Assembly: GCF_010122465.1 (NCBI RefSeq)
Contig: NZ_WLZY01000011.1
Location: 62,001-126,000, forward strand
Reading direction: 5' to 3'
DNA from: Phytoactinopolyspora mesophila
Lineage (GTDB): Bacteria; Actinomycetota; Actinomycetes; Jiangellales; Jiangellaceae
DNA: 64,000 nucleotides
In this document: piece by piece, positions 1 through 8,043 of the stretch
Position numbering within the stretch: position 1 is the first letter of the stretch
Layout: each line of letters starts with the position of its first letter
Translations under genes and position numbers: made by a program
Notes under the pieces: generated by a model
The model's database searches: none
What the model was told of the DNA's origin: nothing
What the model saw: only the letters and a program-made list of their open reading frames with translations

Positions 1-66
1 GCTGCGGCCATGCATAAAAACCTTGGCGACGGCGGAGTTCGAGCCAGCGGGCGTCTGGCGAGCCAT
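1..66 (-). CDS. VapB-like antitoxin, N-terminal fragment running off the left edge
   Basis: Only 22 codons are inside the window. The minus-strand ATG at 66 follows a purine-rich GAGGGGAG about 9 bases upstream. The product reads MARQTPAGSNSAVAKVFMHGRS. The segment AKVFMHGRS is the typical first strand of AbrB/SpoVT-fold antitoxins of the VapB/VagC type, which usually continue with QAVRLP. These proteins neutralise a PIN-domain toxin and repress their own operon, and the toxin gene would lie outside to the left. Seen: start, ribosome site and motif. Inferred: family and partner. With only 22 residues the call is tentative. Confidence 0.5.
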   Translation of the reverse strand, partial: MARQTPAGSNSAVAKVFMHGRS

Positions 67-89
67 GAGTCACCGCTCCCCTCGTGATA

Positions 90-112
90 GATACCAAGAG
101 TGTATACCAAGT
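90..112. promoter_or_regulatory. Direct repeat ATACCAAG, likely operator/promoter of the VapB-like gene
   Basis: The 8-mer ATACCAAG occurs at 91-98 and again at 104-111, 13 bp apart. Read on the minus strand this gives two TTGGTAT units just upstream of the ribosome site of the fragmentary antitoxin gene. Antitoxin-type autorepressors normally bind repeats in this position. The assignment is inference from position and repetition. The rest of 113-204 shows no gene. Confidence 0.4.
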
Positions 113-204
113 GCCGGGAGTTGACCGGTGCTGCTGCTCATCCGGCTCGTCGGCTGAAGGCGGGATGCGATGATCGAGTGAGGAGGGTGATCCGGCCAGT
201 TGGG

Positions 205-1818
205 CTACGTCGCGTAGGTTCGTGGGGTCCACACCGTGGCCGAGCCGTCCGGCCGGGTGCTGATCCGGGTCTGCGAAGAACCGATGAGCAGCAGACACCG
301 CATGTCGACATCGTCGGCCTCGAATCCGGCCAGAGTGGTCACCGTGATCGACTCATCCGGCCCGCCGACGTCGCGAGCGATGACCAGGGGCGTCTCGGGT
401 GTACGGTGACGCAGCAGCACAGCCCGGACCTGTTCGAGGTGGTCGCGGCGGCTGCGCGACGCCGGGTTGTAGAGCGCTAGTGCGAGGTCGGCCGCTCCGG
501 CCGCGTCGAGGCGTCGTTCGATGATCTCCCACGGCTTGAGCCGGTCGGACAGCGAGAGTACGCAGTAGTCATGGCCGAGCGGGGCACCGACCCGGGACGC
601 CGCGGCCTGGGCGGCGGTGAGGCCGGGCACCACCCGGACCGCGACATCGGCCCAGCGTGAGTCCTCCGCTTGTTCCAGCACCGCCGAAGCCATCGCGAAG
701 ACGCCCGGGTCGCCGGACGACACCACGGCGACCCGGCCGCCAGCCGACGCCAGCTCCAGCGCCTGGACGGCTCGGTCAGCCTCCACCCGGTTGCCTGAGC
801 TGTGCCGCTGCTGACCAGGCCGGACCGGGACCCGGGAAACGTATGGACCATAGCCGACAACATGATCCGCGGCGGCGAGTTCCACGCTGGCCTCGGGTGT
901 CAGCCAATCCGGGCCGGCCGGCCCGAGTCCGACAACCACGACCTCGCCGCCGTGTGGCCCACTGCTATGGGTGGTACCGGTGCGCGCGTCATCATCGGAC
1001 ACCGTCCGCGCGCCTGACGTCCGTGACGTGTACGCGGGGCTCGGCACCACGGCAAGGGAGAAATAGGGGACGCTGTCCGGATCGACCTCGGCCAGCGGCT
1101 GAACACGCTGCTCGCCCCAGGTGGCCCGCTCGATGTAGTACGCCTCGTCCAGCCGGCCGGCCTCTTCCAGAGCGTCCCGCACGGACGGGAAGGTGCGGCC
1201 GAGCTTGAGGATCGCGGCCGCGTCCGTCTCTGCTAGGCGCATCGCGAGCTGGGGGGCGGGCATGGTGCCGGGCAGGACGGTGAGTGCTTCCTCGTGCTGG
1301 ACGAGCGGACGCCCGAGCTCGGCAGCGGCCGCCGTCATTGACGTGACACCGGGTACCGCGTGCGCCTCGTACCGGTGGCAGAGCCGCTCATGCATGTGCA
1401 TGTAAGAGCCATAGAAGAACGGATCGCCGGCACACAGCACGGCGACGTCGCGCCCCGCGTCGAGGTGTTCGGCGAGCCGCTTCGCGGCGTGCTCATAGAA
1501 CTCCGCCATCGCGCCGTCGTAGCCGCCAGGATGCTGGGTGCCCTCGGTGGTGACCGGATAGACCAGCGCTTCCTCGATCTGGTCGGCACGCAGATACGGT
1601 TCGGCGATCGAGCGCGCGATGCTGCGGCCGTGCCGGGCGCTGTGATAGGCGACGACGTCGGCCGCACCGATGAGCCGGGCAGCCTTGACGGTCACCAGTT
1701 CAGGATCGCCTGGACCGAGGCCGATGCCCCAGAGCGTTCCGGGCTTAGACCCCGTTCCTAAACCCCGGCTGGGCTCGCCGGCCCCCGCATCCCGACCGGC
1801 GGCGTTCTCGTCAGTCAT
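205..1818 (-). CDS. cobIJ: CobI-CobJ fusion: precorrin-2 C20-methyltransferase / precorrin-3B C17-methyltransferase
   Basis: Bifunctional SAM-dependent corrin ring methylase of 537 residues, cytosolic. After a low-complexity N-terminus of about 28 residues, the CobI half opens with GIGLGPGDP (31-39) and shows the CAGDPFFYGS methylase motif. A linker of about 25 residues near 265-290 leads to the CobJ half, which opens with VVGLGPAGPDWLTP and contains SSGDPGVFAMA and the LALYNPASRSR motif typical of C17 methylases. CobI/CobJ fusions are common in actinomycetes. It is the last visible gene of the cobG-cobH-cobIJ operon. The ATG at 1818 has a weak ribosome site and lies inside the loop of a long inverted repeat (1744-1915); translation may be coupled to the preceding 40-codon ORF. 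Confidence 0.93.
   Translation of the reverse strand: MTDENAAGRDAGAGEPSRGLGTGSKPGTLWGIGLGPGDPELVTVKAARLIGAADVVAYHSARHGRSIARSIAEPYLRADQIEEALVYPVTTEGTQHPGGYDGAMAEFYEHAAKRLAEHLDAGRDVAVLCAGDPFFYGSYMHMHERLCHRYEAHAVPGVTSMTAAAAELGRPLVQHEEALTVLPGTMPAPQLAMRLAETDAAAILKLGRTFPSVRDALEEAGRLDEAYYIERATWGEQRVQPLAEVDPDSVPYFSLAVVPSPAYTSRTSGARTVSDDDARTGTTHSSGPHGGEVVVVGLGPAGPDWLTPEASVELAAADHVVGYGPYVSRVPVRPGQQRHSSGNRVEADRAVQALELASAGGRVAVVSSGDPGVFAMASAVLEQAEDSRWADVAVRVVPGLTAAQAAASRVGAPLGHDYCVLSLSDRLKPWEIIERRLDAAGAADLALALYNPASRSRRDHLEQVRAVLLRHRTPETPLVIARDVGGPDESITVTTLAGFEADDVDMRCLLLIGSSQTRISTRPDGSATVWTPRTYAT
1744..1772. repeat. Left arm of a 29-bp inverted repeat spanning the cobIJ start
   Basis: This arm lies inside the first codons of cobIJ and is the reverse complement of 1886-1914 at 27 of 29 positions. 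In the cob mRNA the two arms could pair into a long stem whose roughly 113-nt loop holds the cobIJ start codon. Alternatively the pair are ends of a small inserted element. Confidence 0.7.
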
Positions 1819-1933
1819 CGCACAACCCCAGTGCGATTCCTTCCTCGGCCTTGCCGGATCGCGCGCGGATGACCCGCTCGCTCATCCAGCCGGGGTTTAG
1901 GAACAGGGTCTTAGGTTCGGCTGGGTCGGTCAT
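1811..1933 (-). CDS. Candidate 40-residue small protein between cobH and cobIJ
   Basis: A short reading frame starts with ATG at 1933, overlapping the cobH stop by the ATGA arrangement, and ends with TGA at 1811-1813, 8 bases into cobIJ. The product begins MTDPAEPKTLFLNPGWMSER and ends GIALGLCDD. About 78 percent of its third codon positions are G or C, as expected for coding DNA here. Stop/start overlaps at both ends suggest translational coupling through the operon. I do not recognise the product. It could be a genuine small protein or simply a coupling leader that delivers ribosomes to the cobIJ start, which has a poor ribosome site of its own. Confidence 0.4.
   Translation of the reverse strand: MTDPAEPKTLFLNPGWMSERVIRARSGKAEEGIALGLCDD
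1886..1914. repeat. Right arm of the 29-bp inverted repeat upstream of cobIJ
   Basis: Partner of 1744-1772 (27 of 29 positions complementary). It lies within the 40-codon ORF between cobH and cobIJ. Confidence 0.7.
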
Positions 1934-2553
1934 TCCGCCTCCTGGGCGATGGCATTGACGGCGGCGGTGGCGATCGCGCTGCCACCCCGCCTCCCGTGCA
2001 CGGTCAAGTAGGGCGCCGGGGCACGCTTGGCCAGTTCTTCCTTGGACTCGACCGCGCCGACGAAACCGACCGGTACACCGATGATGGCAGCCGGGGCGCC
2101 GACGCCCTCATCCAGCAACTCGAAGAGCCGGAACAGCGCGGTGGGGGCGTTGCCGATCGCGACGACGGAGCCGGGCAGCCGATCTCGCCACAGGTCCAGA
2201 GCCGCGGCGCTGCGGGTGGTGCCCAGCTCAGCCGCCAGGCTCGGCACCTGCGGGTCGTCGAGCGTGCAGATCACTTCGTTGCCGGCTGGCAACCGGGAAC
2301 GGGTCACCCCGCTGGCGATCATTTTGGCGTCGGTGAGGATCGGAGCGCCGTCGCGCAACGCGGCCCGGCCGGCGGAGACGACGTCGTCGGTGAAGGCCAG
2401 ATCGTCGACGAGATCGACCATGCCGCAGGCGTGAATCATGCGCACCGCGACCGTTGACATCTCTGGCGGGAGATCTGTCAGGCGGGCCTCGGCGCGAATA
2501 GTCGCGAAGGACCGGCGATAGATCTCCGCGCCGTCGCGGATGTAGTCGTGCAT
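1930..2553 (-). CDS. cobH: Precorrin-8X methylmutase CobH
   Basis: CobH moves the C11 methyl group to C12, converting precorrin-8X to hydrogenobyrinic acid. The 207-residue product is the usual family length. It begins MHDYIRDGAEIYRRSFATIR and contains RMIHACGMVD, with the catalytic His expected in CobH/CbiC, then ILTDAKMIASGV and the C-terminal HGRRGGSAIA. The start at 2553 is chosen because the protein then begins exactly at the family N-terminus and AAGGGA lies about 6 bases upstream. The cobG stop ends one base before the cobH start (TAACATG), so the two are coupled. It is followed by the candidate small ORF and cobIJ. Confidence 0.95.
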   Translation of the reverse strand: MHDYIRDGAEIYRRSFATIRAEARLTDLPPEMSTVAVRMIHACGMVDLVDDLAFTDDVVSAGRAALRDGAPILTDAKMIASGVTRSRLPAGNEVICTLDDPQVPSLAAELGTTRSAAALDLWRDRLPGSVVAIGNAPTALFRLFELLDEGVGAPAAIIGVPVGFVGAVESKEELAKRAPAPYLTVHGRRGGSAIATAAVNAIAQEAE

Positions 2554-2554
2554 G

Positions 2555-3808
2555 TTATTCCCTTCTTGCCCTGGTGCCCGGCCCCGGAGGCTCCGGAGTG
2601 GTCCACGCCGCTTTGGCGACAGTGGAGGCCAGCGCGTCGAGCGGAACCGGGTCGCCGTCCACGGTGTAGCCGCTACCGGTGGCCACGGCATCGACATGGT
2701 CGGATCGTGGCCGCCCGCATCGCCGTTCACATCCGGAGACGTGCACCGCGCTACCGGGCGGAAGCACCGGTAGGAACCGCCGGACGTCAGCCCGCACATC
2801 CGCGGCCGACGCGGCGCACCCAGGACTTCCGATGCAGGCCGTGACCCCGAGCGACGCATCGGTGGGATCGAGCAGGAAACCGGCCGCTGTCAGTTCTTCG
2901 GCAGCTTTGTCCGCGAGCGTCGCGGACAGCCCTGGCAGGACCGCTGACCGCCACGGCGTGAAGACGACGATGTGCGGCGCGATCTCGGCCAGCAGTTCGA
3001 CCTGTGCGGCATCCAATGTGCCGAGACTCACGCCGGCGACGATCGCGCGGGCATGACCGGTGTCGTGGGGATGCACGCCCACCGGAGCTGGTTCGGACGA
3101 GCCGAAGCGTTTCGGATCGATCCATCCGACGTCGTCGGCGAGCGTCTCGGTCACGGCAGCGGCAAGATGGGTGGTGCCGCCGAGTTCGCGGACGTGCCAC
3201 GCGCCACTGCCGGCGTCGGCCCGTTGGTCGAGGAACGTGAGCGCGGCGGTCACCATCGCCGGCACAGCGCGGTGCGGAGGCACCCGCAACCCGGTATCGG
3301 AACCCGCGAGCAACAACGCGCCGGCCTGATCGTCGAGTGCGCGCCAGCCGACGTCGAGCGCATCTCCGGGCAGGTCGCCACGGCCGTCGTCGAGCCCGAA
3401 CTGGAAACGGCCGGGCAACTCCGCGAGTCTCGGCTCGGCACGGATCGCCTCGTCGAGGGTGTTCACCATCAACCGGACATCCACGAAACCGCCGCTGATG
3501 CCACTCAGCGGCGATGCCAGGATGTTGCGGACTCGTTCATGCGACGACGACGGCAGCAGCCCGACGTCGGCGAGGCGCCGGGCGAGTTCATCCGGGTCGG
3601 ACAGGCCACGAAGCTGGATGTTGGCGCGTGATGTCAGGTGGAGACGACCGTCTCCCAGCTCGGCGGCGCACTGGCCGAGCGCACGTACCTGGGGAGTGGT
3701 CAGCCGGCCACCGGGAACCCGGATCCGGGCCAGCGGGCCGTCCGCGGCAGCATGGGTGGCGAGAGTCCCAGGACAGGCGTCCGCGCGGTTGCGCACCGTC
3801 CGGGTCAT
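2555..3808 (-). CDS. cobG: Precorrin-3B synthase CobG
   Basis: CobG is the O2-dependent Fe-S monooxygenase of the aerobic B12 pathway. It hydroxylates precorrin-3A and forms the lactone that primes ring contraction. The 417-residue protein shows the nitrite/sulfite-reductase-type repeats: LHLTSRANIQLRGL in the first half, and near the end TACIGSPGCAAS followed by HVSGCERRCGRP. These give the C-x5-C and C-x3-C cysteines for the [4Fe-4S] cluster. Start 3808 (MTRTVRNRADACPG) is preferred because a longer version would translate the riboswitch; GGAAGG lies about 10 bases upstream. It is the first gene of the riboswitch-controlled cobG-cobH-cobIJ operon. Confidence 0.92.
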   Translation of the reverse strand: MTRTVRNRADACPGTLATHAAADGPLARIRVPGGRLTTPQVRALGQCAAELGDGRLHLTSRANIQLRGLSDPDELARRLADVGLLPSSSHERVRNILASPLSGISGGFVDVRLMVNTLDEAIRAEPRLAELPGRFQFGLDDGRGDLPGDALDVGWRALDDQAGALLLAGSDTGLRVPPHRAVPAMVTAALTFLDQRADAGSGAWHVRELGGTTHLAAAVTETLADDVGWIDPKRFGSSEPAPVGVHPHDTGHARAIVAGVSLGTLDAAQVELLAEIAPHIVVFTPWRSAVLPGLSATLADKAAEELTAAGFLLDPTDASLGVTACIGSPGCAASAADVRADVRRFLPVLPPGSAVHVSGCERRCGRPRSDHVDAVATGSGYTVDGDPVPLDALASTVAKAAWTTPEPPGPGTRARRE

Positions 3809-3849
3809 CACCGACCGCCTTCCATCACCTCGTGGAGTGGTCTTTCCTG

Positions 3850-4025
3850 TGCCGTGGCCGGTCTCCTGGCTAACGGGGTCTGGCGCCGTCCGGCCTGCCT
3901 TCCCAGGCAAACGTGCTGCCCAGTGGCTCCCTCCGCTGAGGGTACGGCCGGGGACTTCCCCGATCACAGTGGCGAGGGCCGCTCCGGTTTAGTACCGGAT
4001 TCCCGTACACCACGGCAGGCACCAC
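3850..4025 (-). ncRNA. Cobalamin riboswitch upstream of cobG
   Basis: On the minus strand the region carries the B12-box GCCAGGAGACCGGCC (3856-3870), the GCCACTG element followed by a GGGGA/TCCCC hairpin, a second GCCACTGGG, and the 5' GGGAATCCGGTACTAAACCGG helix. These parts in this order define a cobalamin-sensing leader RNA. It ends about 40 bases before the cobG start, so B12 binding probably hides the ribosome site or ends transcription. The outer ends are approximate. Confidence 0.92.
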
Positions 4026-4110
4026 TGTACGGTACGCCCGGTTACCTACCGCCGGAGTGGGCGTGGCGCCGGGGTGGGGCAGGCACACCTATACGAACTG
4101 AATGACGCAA

Positions 4111-4127
4111 ATGCCAAGTGTTGGCAT
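4111..4127. promoter_or_regulatory. Perfect inverted repeat ATGCCAA-N3-TTGGCAT
   Basis: A 7-bp perfect dyad with a 3-bp spacer in the gap between the riboswitch and the lipoprotein gene. It could be an operator for the lipoprotein or for the cob promoter, or a short hairpin. The rest of 4026-4322 shows no convincing gene. Confidence 0.4.
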
Positions 4128-4322
4128 CTTCGTCAACCACTTTAGCCAGGTGTGGATCAGGGCGTGCCGGTTGGCGGTGATGCGCCCCCGAGAGCCGGGC
4201 GGGGTGATCCTCTCCATGGTGTGGGCAATCCCTCGGCAGGGTTCGGCCCGTACAACGTCTGTCCGAACGATTCCCGGGCGGACGTCACGCTGCGGCCGGC
4301 CCGGGCGACCCATGGAGGAACC

Positions 4323-4856
4323 ATGAACAGCCACTTGCGGCGTTCCTTTGCGCTGGCGGGCGTGGCGGCGTTGTTGTCGCTGAGCGCCTGCGGCACCGAC
4401 GACGATGCGGCGGACACCGAGGCCAACGATGACGTCGCGGCTGAAGGCAACGGCGATGTCGTCGCTGTGACCGAGTCCTCGCTGGGAGAGATTCTCGTTG
4501 ACGGCGACGGGATGACTTTGTACCTGTTCACCGTCGACGAGCCGGGGGTGAGCAACTGCGACGAGGACTGCCTCGAGGTGTGGCCGCCGATGGAAGGTGA
4601 GCCGGAGGCCGGGTCCGGTGTGAACGCGGATCTGCTCGGCAGCACCGAGCACGACGACGGCACCGTCCAGGCCACCTACGGCGACTGGCCGCTGTACTAC
4701 TACGCGGGCGATGCCGCTCCTGGCGATCTAGATGGTCAAGGGCTGAACGACGTCTGGTTCGTGCTCGACGCGGACGGCAACGCGGTGGAAGGCACCCCGG
4801 CCGACGACGCGGAAGACGCGGACGACGATGACGACGACGGCGGCTCTGTCTACTGA
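4323..4856 (+). CDS. Secreted lipoprotein with two COG4315/PF03640 repeats
   Basis: A 177-residue exported lipoprotein. A short basic N-terminus and hydrophobic stretch (ALAGVAALLSLSACG) end in a lipobox whose Cys, about residue 22, would be lipidated. Two copies of the secreted-repeat motif follow: MTLYLFTVDEPGVSNCDEDC with EVWPP, then WPLYYYAGD with GLNDVWFVLDADG. The conserved Cys pair and WP motifs are typical; the family function is unknown. The C-terminus is very acidic (a run of Asp near 160-172). GGAGGA lies 4 to 9 bases before the ATG. It stands alone, convergent with the decayed phosphatase across a 44-bp palindrome. Confidence 0.9.
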   Translation: MNSHLRRSFALAGVAALLSLSACGTDDDAADTEANDDVAAEGNGDVVAVTESSLGEILVDGDGMTLYLFTVDEPGVSNCDEDCLEVWPPMEGEPEAGSGVNADLLGSTEHDDGTVQATYGDWPLYYYAGDAAPGDLDGQGLNDVWFVLDADGNAVEGTPADDAEDADDDDDDGGSVY

Positions 4857-4878
4857 CTCCTGTGCCGGACGTAACCTA

Positions 4879-4922
4879 GCGTCCTGCGACTTGAGCCCAA
4901 TAGCGCTCGCCCTGCAGGACGC
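4879..4922. repeat. 44-bp palindromic element, copy A
   Basis: Pattern: GCGTCCTGC, a middle with GAG..CC and GCGC, then CTGCAGGACGC. It lies between the convergent lipoprotein gene and the phosphatase pseudogene. A further half-site (GCGTCCTGCAGGG) follows at 4930-4942. It may also act as a bidirectional terminator. Confidence 0.85.
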
Positions 4923-4949
4923 AACGTAGCGTCCTGCAGGGAATCGGCT

Positions 4950-5828
4950 TCAGCGGACGGCGAGGTTCAGAGCGAGCCAGTATGCGTCGAAGTTGCGTAG
5001 CCGGTGCCCGTGATGGCCTGCACGCCGCCCTCGTCCCGGATCCGCATGGTCCCGTAGCGGTTGTTGCCCGGGGTGCCGGGGCCGGTGTCGTACCCGGTGT
5101 GCGGCTTGTCGGTCCAGCGCGAGTCCAGCGAAGCGAACTGGAACACCGGGAAGCCGCCGCATTCGTTGCCGCCACCGGTGTCGATGTTGAGTTCGTGCCG
5201 GTCGCCGGAGATGATGCACATCCGGTCCAGCCAGCCGAGGTCGCCGAACATCTGGACCAGCTCGTCACGTTCGTGAGTGAACCTGGACCACGAGTCGTTC
5301 GAGATGCCCATCCACTGCGACGGGTTGAGCCAGATCATGAACTCCGCCTCGGATGTGGCCAGCTCTTCCTCCATCCAGGCCTTCTGTGCGCTGCCGAGCA
5401 TGGTCTTGGATGGGGTAGTGGAGATCACCGAGATGGGCGAAGAACAGCGGATCGAGCTGTCGGATGGTGTCGAATACCTCGTGGTTCGAGACGCGGCTGG
5501 CGTCGAGATTTCCTGCGCAGCTGGCCGCGGCGAACATGTACGACGCCGGCTCGCCCACAGCCGGATGTGTGTGGAAGCGGCCGGTCACGCTGGTGTCGAT
5601 GGAACCGTCCGTCTCGAGCGCGAACCAGTACTGCGTGTTCGGAGCAAGACCGGTTGCTTCGATCGAGGCGACCTGCTGGGGAGTGGGCGAGACCGGACCG
5701 TAGAACTCGGGCCCGGCGAGGCCGGGGTTGTCCGCTACCGCCAGCCGGACACTCGACGCCGCCACCTTGCTGCGCACCCATGCCGTGGCTGGTGTTACCG
5801 CCCCCACCCACGTATTGATCACCGACAT
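4950..5828 (-). pseudogene. Decayed PhoD-like alkaline phosphatase / metallophosphoesterase
   Basis: The 5' part is intact: ATG at 5828 with GGAGGA upstream, MSVINTWVGAVTPATAWVRSK, a PhoD N-terminal fibronectin-like domain, then AAASCAGNLD and the metal site HLGDLHYP. At about 5405-5425 the frame changes and the sequence jumps to KTMLGSAQKAWMEEELA, which normally lies some 150 to 200 residues further on. The central metallophosphatase part is therefore deleted. ISGDRHELN, a late metal motif, is read in the second frame. Near 4990-5000 a second shift returns to the original frame and gives a plausible C-terminus ending WLALNLAVR. One internal deletion and two frame changes make a functional enzyme unlikely. 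The family hydrolyses extracellular phosphate esters. Confidence 0.85.
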
Positions 5829-5859
5829 CGGCTGCTCCTCCGGGATTCGTTGGCGTACT

Positions 5860-6183
5860 TCAGGCATCGGTGATGGTGGTGAACTCCGTGGGGTGGGTGG
5901 TCCACGGCGCGCCACCAGGGGTGATCACCTCGAAGGTCGACTGACTCGAATCGATCGGGTCGGCGAGTACGGTCTCGGTGGTCGCCAGCTTCGCCTGCGG
6001 CGGGTGATCGAGGACGATCGCGGTAGACGTGGAACCGGGGGCGGGAAATTCTCCGGCCGAAGAATTCTGCAGGGCCGGCGAAACGGTCGAGCCGGCCACC
6101 TGCTTGCCAACAAATACCGCGCCCGCCGCGGCACCAGTACTACTCAGAAAGACTCGTCGGGTCACGGTCTTGCGGTGATTCAA
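5860..6183 (-). CDS. Small Tat-exported protein of unknown function
   Basis: A 107-residue product. The best start is TTG at 6183, with GAGGAGG 5 to 6 bases upstream. The N-terminus NHRKTVTRRVFLSSTGAAAG is a twin-arginine signal (TRRVFL), so the protein is probably exported folded. The remaining 80 or so residues are polar and match no family I know; they end PTEFTTITDA. It precedes the phosphatase pseudogene by 31 bases on the same strand and may be its former operon partner or a remnant of its leader. It could itself be a relic. Confidence 0.55.
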   Translation of the reverse strand: MNHRKTVTRRVFLSSTGAAAGAVFVGKQVAGSTVSPALQNSSAGEFPAPGSTSTAIVLDHPPQAKLATTETVLADPIDSSQSTFEVITPGGAPWTTHPTEFTTITDA

Positions 6184-6500
6184 TGCGGCCTCCTCGTTCA
6201 ACCGTGTACCCACGAAAAGCAGCATCAACCCAGGTCAAACTTGCAAACGGTGGGTCCTCGCGGTGCCCGAAGTGACCCTCGCGCTGCCGCTTTCCGCCCT
6301 TGAGCGCGACGCTAAATGGCTGAGAAGAACCGGTCAATGCGCGATCGCTAATGCGCGGATAACTGTTCGTTGATAACTCTTTGTTGGCTCCCGCGTACAC
6401 GAATTCTCCCGGCCTCGGCGGACGGACGCGCAGAAATATGGGAGTCGGTGGGTGGCAGGTCGGCTCGGGCCGGCGAGGGACGCTGGGGCAGTATGGGTGA
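6184..6500. other. Intergenic region between the divergent Tat protein and threonine dehydratase genes
   Basis: About 317 bases without a convincing gene. It must hold the promoters of both flanking divergent genes. I see no clear operator or terminator, and the local AT content is higher around 6340-6400. Confidence 0.5.
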
Positions 6501-7448
6501 GTGATCGATGTATCCGATGTGAAAGCCGCTCGCGCCCGGCTCCGTGGCCACATCCGCACCACGCCGGTGTTCGAGATCGACCCGGCGCATGTCGCGCCCG
6601 CCGCGCGTGTGTGGTTCAAGCTAGAGCAGCTGCAGCACACCGGGTCGTTCAAGGTCCGGGGCGCGTTCAACCGGATCCGGACGGCTATCGAAGAAGGACA
6701 GCTCGTCGTCGGCGGGACCGGTGTCATCGCGGCTTCTGGAGGCAATGCGGGTTTGGCCGTGGCTTATGCCGCCGCCGAGCACGGCGTGACGGCGCAGGTC
6801 TACGTGCCGGAGACCGCGCCGCCGGTGAAGGTGAAGAAGCTGCGAGCACTGGGTGCGGATGTACGGCAGGTGGGCACTAAGTACGCCGACGCGTACGAGA
6901 CCGCTATCCAGCGCGCCGAAGAAACGGATGCGCTGTTCTGCCATGCCTACGACCAGCCCGAAATCTGCGCCGGTCAGGGCACTATCGGCCTCGAGATTGC
7001 CGAGCAGACCGGCGGCGCTGCCGACACCGTCCTGGTCGCCGTGGGAGGGGGCGGTCTGCTGGCCGGCATCGCCGCGGCACTCGAAGGCCAGGCCCGCGTC
7101 GTTGGTGTCGAGCCTTCCACCGCTCCCACACTGAACACCGCACTCGCCTCCGGAGGTCCGGTGGACGTCGGCGTCTCCGGCGTTGCCGCCGACTCGCTCG
7201 GCGCGTCGCGGCTCGGCGGCATCGCGTACGACGTCGCGGTGCGAACCGGGGTGGGTTCGGTGCTCGTGGACGACGCCCACATCGTCGAGGCGCGGCGCCG
7301 CCTCTGGACCGACTACCGTATCGTCGTCGAGCACGGTCCGGCGACGGCGGCGGCCGCGTTGTTCAGCGGCGCTTATCAGCCCACAGAGGGCGAGCGGATC
7401 GTCGTCGTGCTCTCCGGCGCCAACACTGACCCGTCGGATCTGGTCTGA
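6501..7448 (+). CDS. Threonine/serine dehydratase-like PLP enzyme
   Basis: Fold-type II PLP enzyme of 315 residues that probably deaminates threonine or serine to a 2-oxo acid plus ammonia. Visible motifs are HTGSFKVRGAFNR (the Lys forms the internal aldimine), ASGGNAGLAVAYAA (phosphate-side loop), and the glycine-rich VAVGGGGLLAG. There is no C-terminal ACT regulatory domain, so this is a catabolic or racemase-like form rather than biosynthetic IlvA. The GTG start at 6501 places the family N-terminus correctly. The next gene, an OsmC protein, follows after 50 bases. A second, divergent relative lies at 27606. Confidence 0.85.
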   Translation: MIDVSDVKAARARLRGHIRTTPVFEIDPAHVAPAARVWFKLEQLQHTGSFKVRGAFNRIRTAIEEGQLVVGGTGVIAASGGNAGLAVAYAAAEHGVTAQVYVPETAPPVKVKKLRALGADVRQVGTKYADAYETAIQRAEETDALFCHAYDQPEICAGQGTIGLEIAEQTGGAADTVLVAVGGGGLLAGIAAALEGQARVVGVEPSTAPTLNTALASGGPVDVGVSGVAADSLGASRLGGIAYDVAVRTGVGSVLVDDAHIVEARRRLWTDYRIVVEHGPATAAAALFSGAYQPTEGERIVVVLSGANTDPSDLV

Positions 7449-7498
7449 CGCCCGTCGGCCACCGCCGATAGGGCATTCGAGAAGCTGGAGGAACACCA

Positions 7499-7981
7499 AT
7501 GTCGGCAAGCCACCAATACGAACTCGTCGTCGAATGGACCGGCAACCGAGGAATCGGGACGTCGGACTACCGCGCGTACGGGCGAGAGCACGACGTGCGC
7601 GCCGAAGGAAACGCGACGACGATCTCCGGTTCGGCGGACCCTGCGTTCCGGGGCGACCCGGAACGGTGGAACCCGGAAGAGCTGCTGGTGGCTTCGCTTT
7701 CGCAGTGCCACATGTTGTGGTTCCTGCACCTGGCCGCGGTAGCCGGCGTCGTCGTGACGGAGTATGTCGACTCGCCGGTCGGCACCCTGGAAATGGACAA
7801 GAAAGGGGGCGGCTCCGGCCAGTTCACCGAGGTGATCCTGAGGCCGTCGGTGACCGTGGCCGACGGATCAATGATCGAGAAGGTCGCCGGCGCGCACGAG
7901 AAGGCCGCCGAGAAGTGTTTCATCGCCCGCTCGGTGAACTTCCCGGTCAAGCACGAACCCTCCACCCGTCCCGCCCCATGA
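7499..7981 (+). CDS. OsmC/Ohr family protein
   Basis: A 160-residue OsmC-fold protein. Members reduce organic hydroperoxides with two cysteines or serve uncharacterised redox roles. It starts HQYELVVEWTGNRGIGTSDY and carries the family core WNPEELLVASLSQCHMLWFLHL, with the first catalytic Cys in SQCH, and a second Cys in KAAEKCFIARSVNFPV. The last part of the Ohr group is present, but the exact subfamily is uncertain. AAGCTGGAGGAAC gives a good ribosome site for the ATG at 7499. The stop codon TGA is the first three bases of the palindrome at 7979-8028. Confidence 0.88.
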   Translation: MSASHQYELVVEWTGNRGIGTSDYRAYGREHDVRAEGNATTISGSADPAFRGDPERWNPEELLVASLSQCHMLWFLHLAAVAGVVVTEYVDSPVGTLEMDKKGGGSGQFTEVILRPSVTVADGSMIEKVAGAHEKAAEKCFIARSVNFPVKHEPSTRPAP

Positions 7982-8028
7982 TCATTGGCTTCTGACCACC
8001 TGAAAGCGGGGGAAAGCGCCAATGATCA
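7979..8028. terminator. Hairpin between convergent osmC-like gene and cobN
   Basis: TGATCATTGGC (7979-7989) and GCCAATGATCA (8018-8028) form a perfect 11-bp stem with a 28-base loop, placed between two convergent genes. It probably works as a bidirectional transcription end. Its TGATCAT/ATGATCA core resembles the palindromes at 44688 and 48291. Confidence 0.65.
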
Positions 8029-8043
8029 CCGGGAGGGCGCGGG

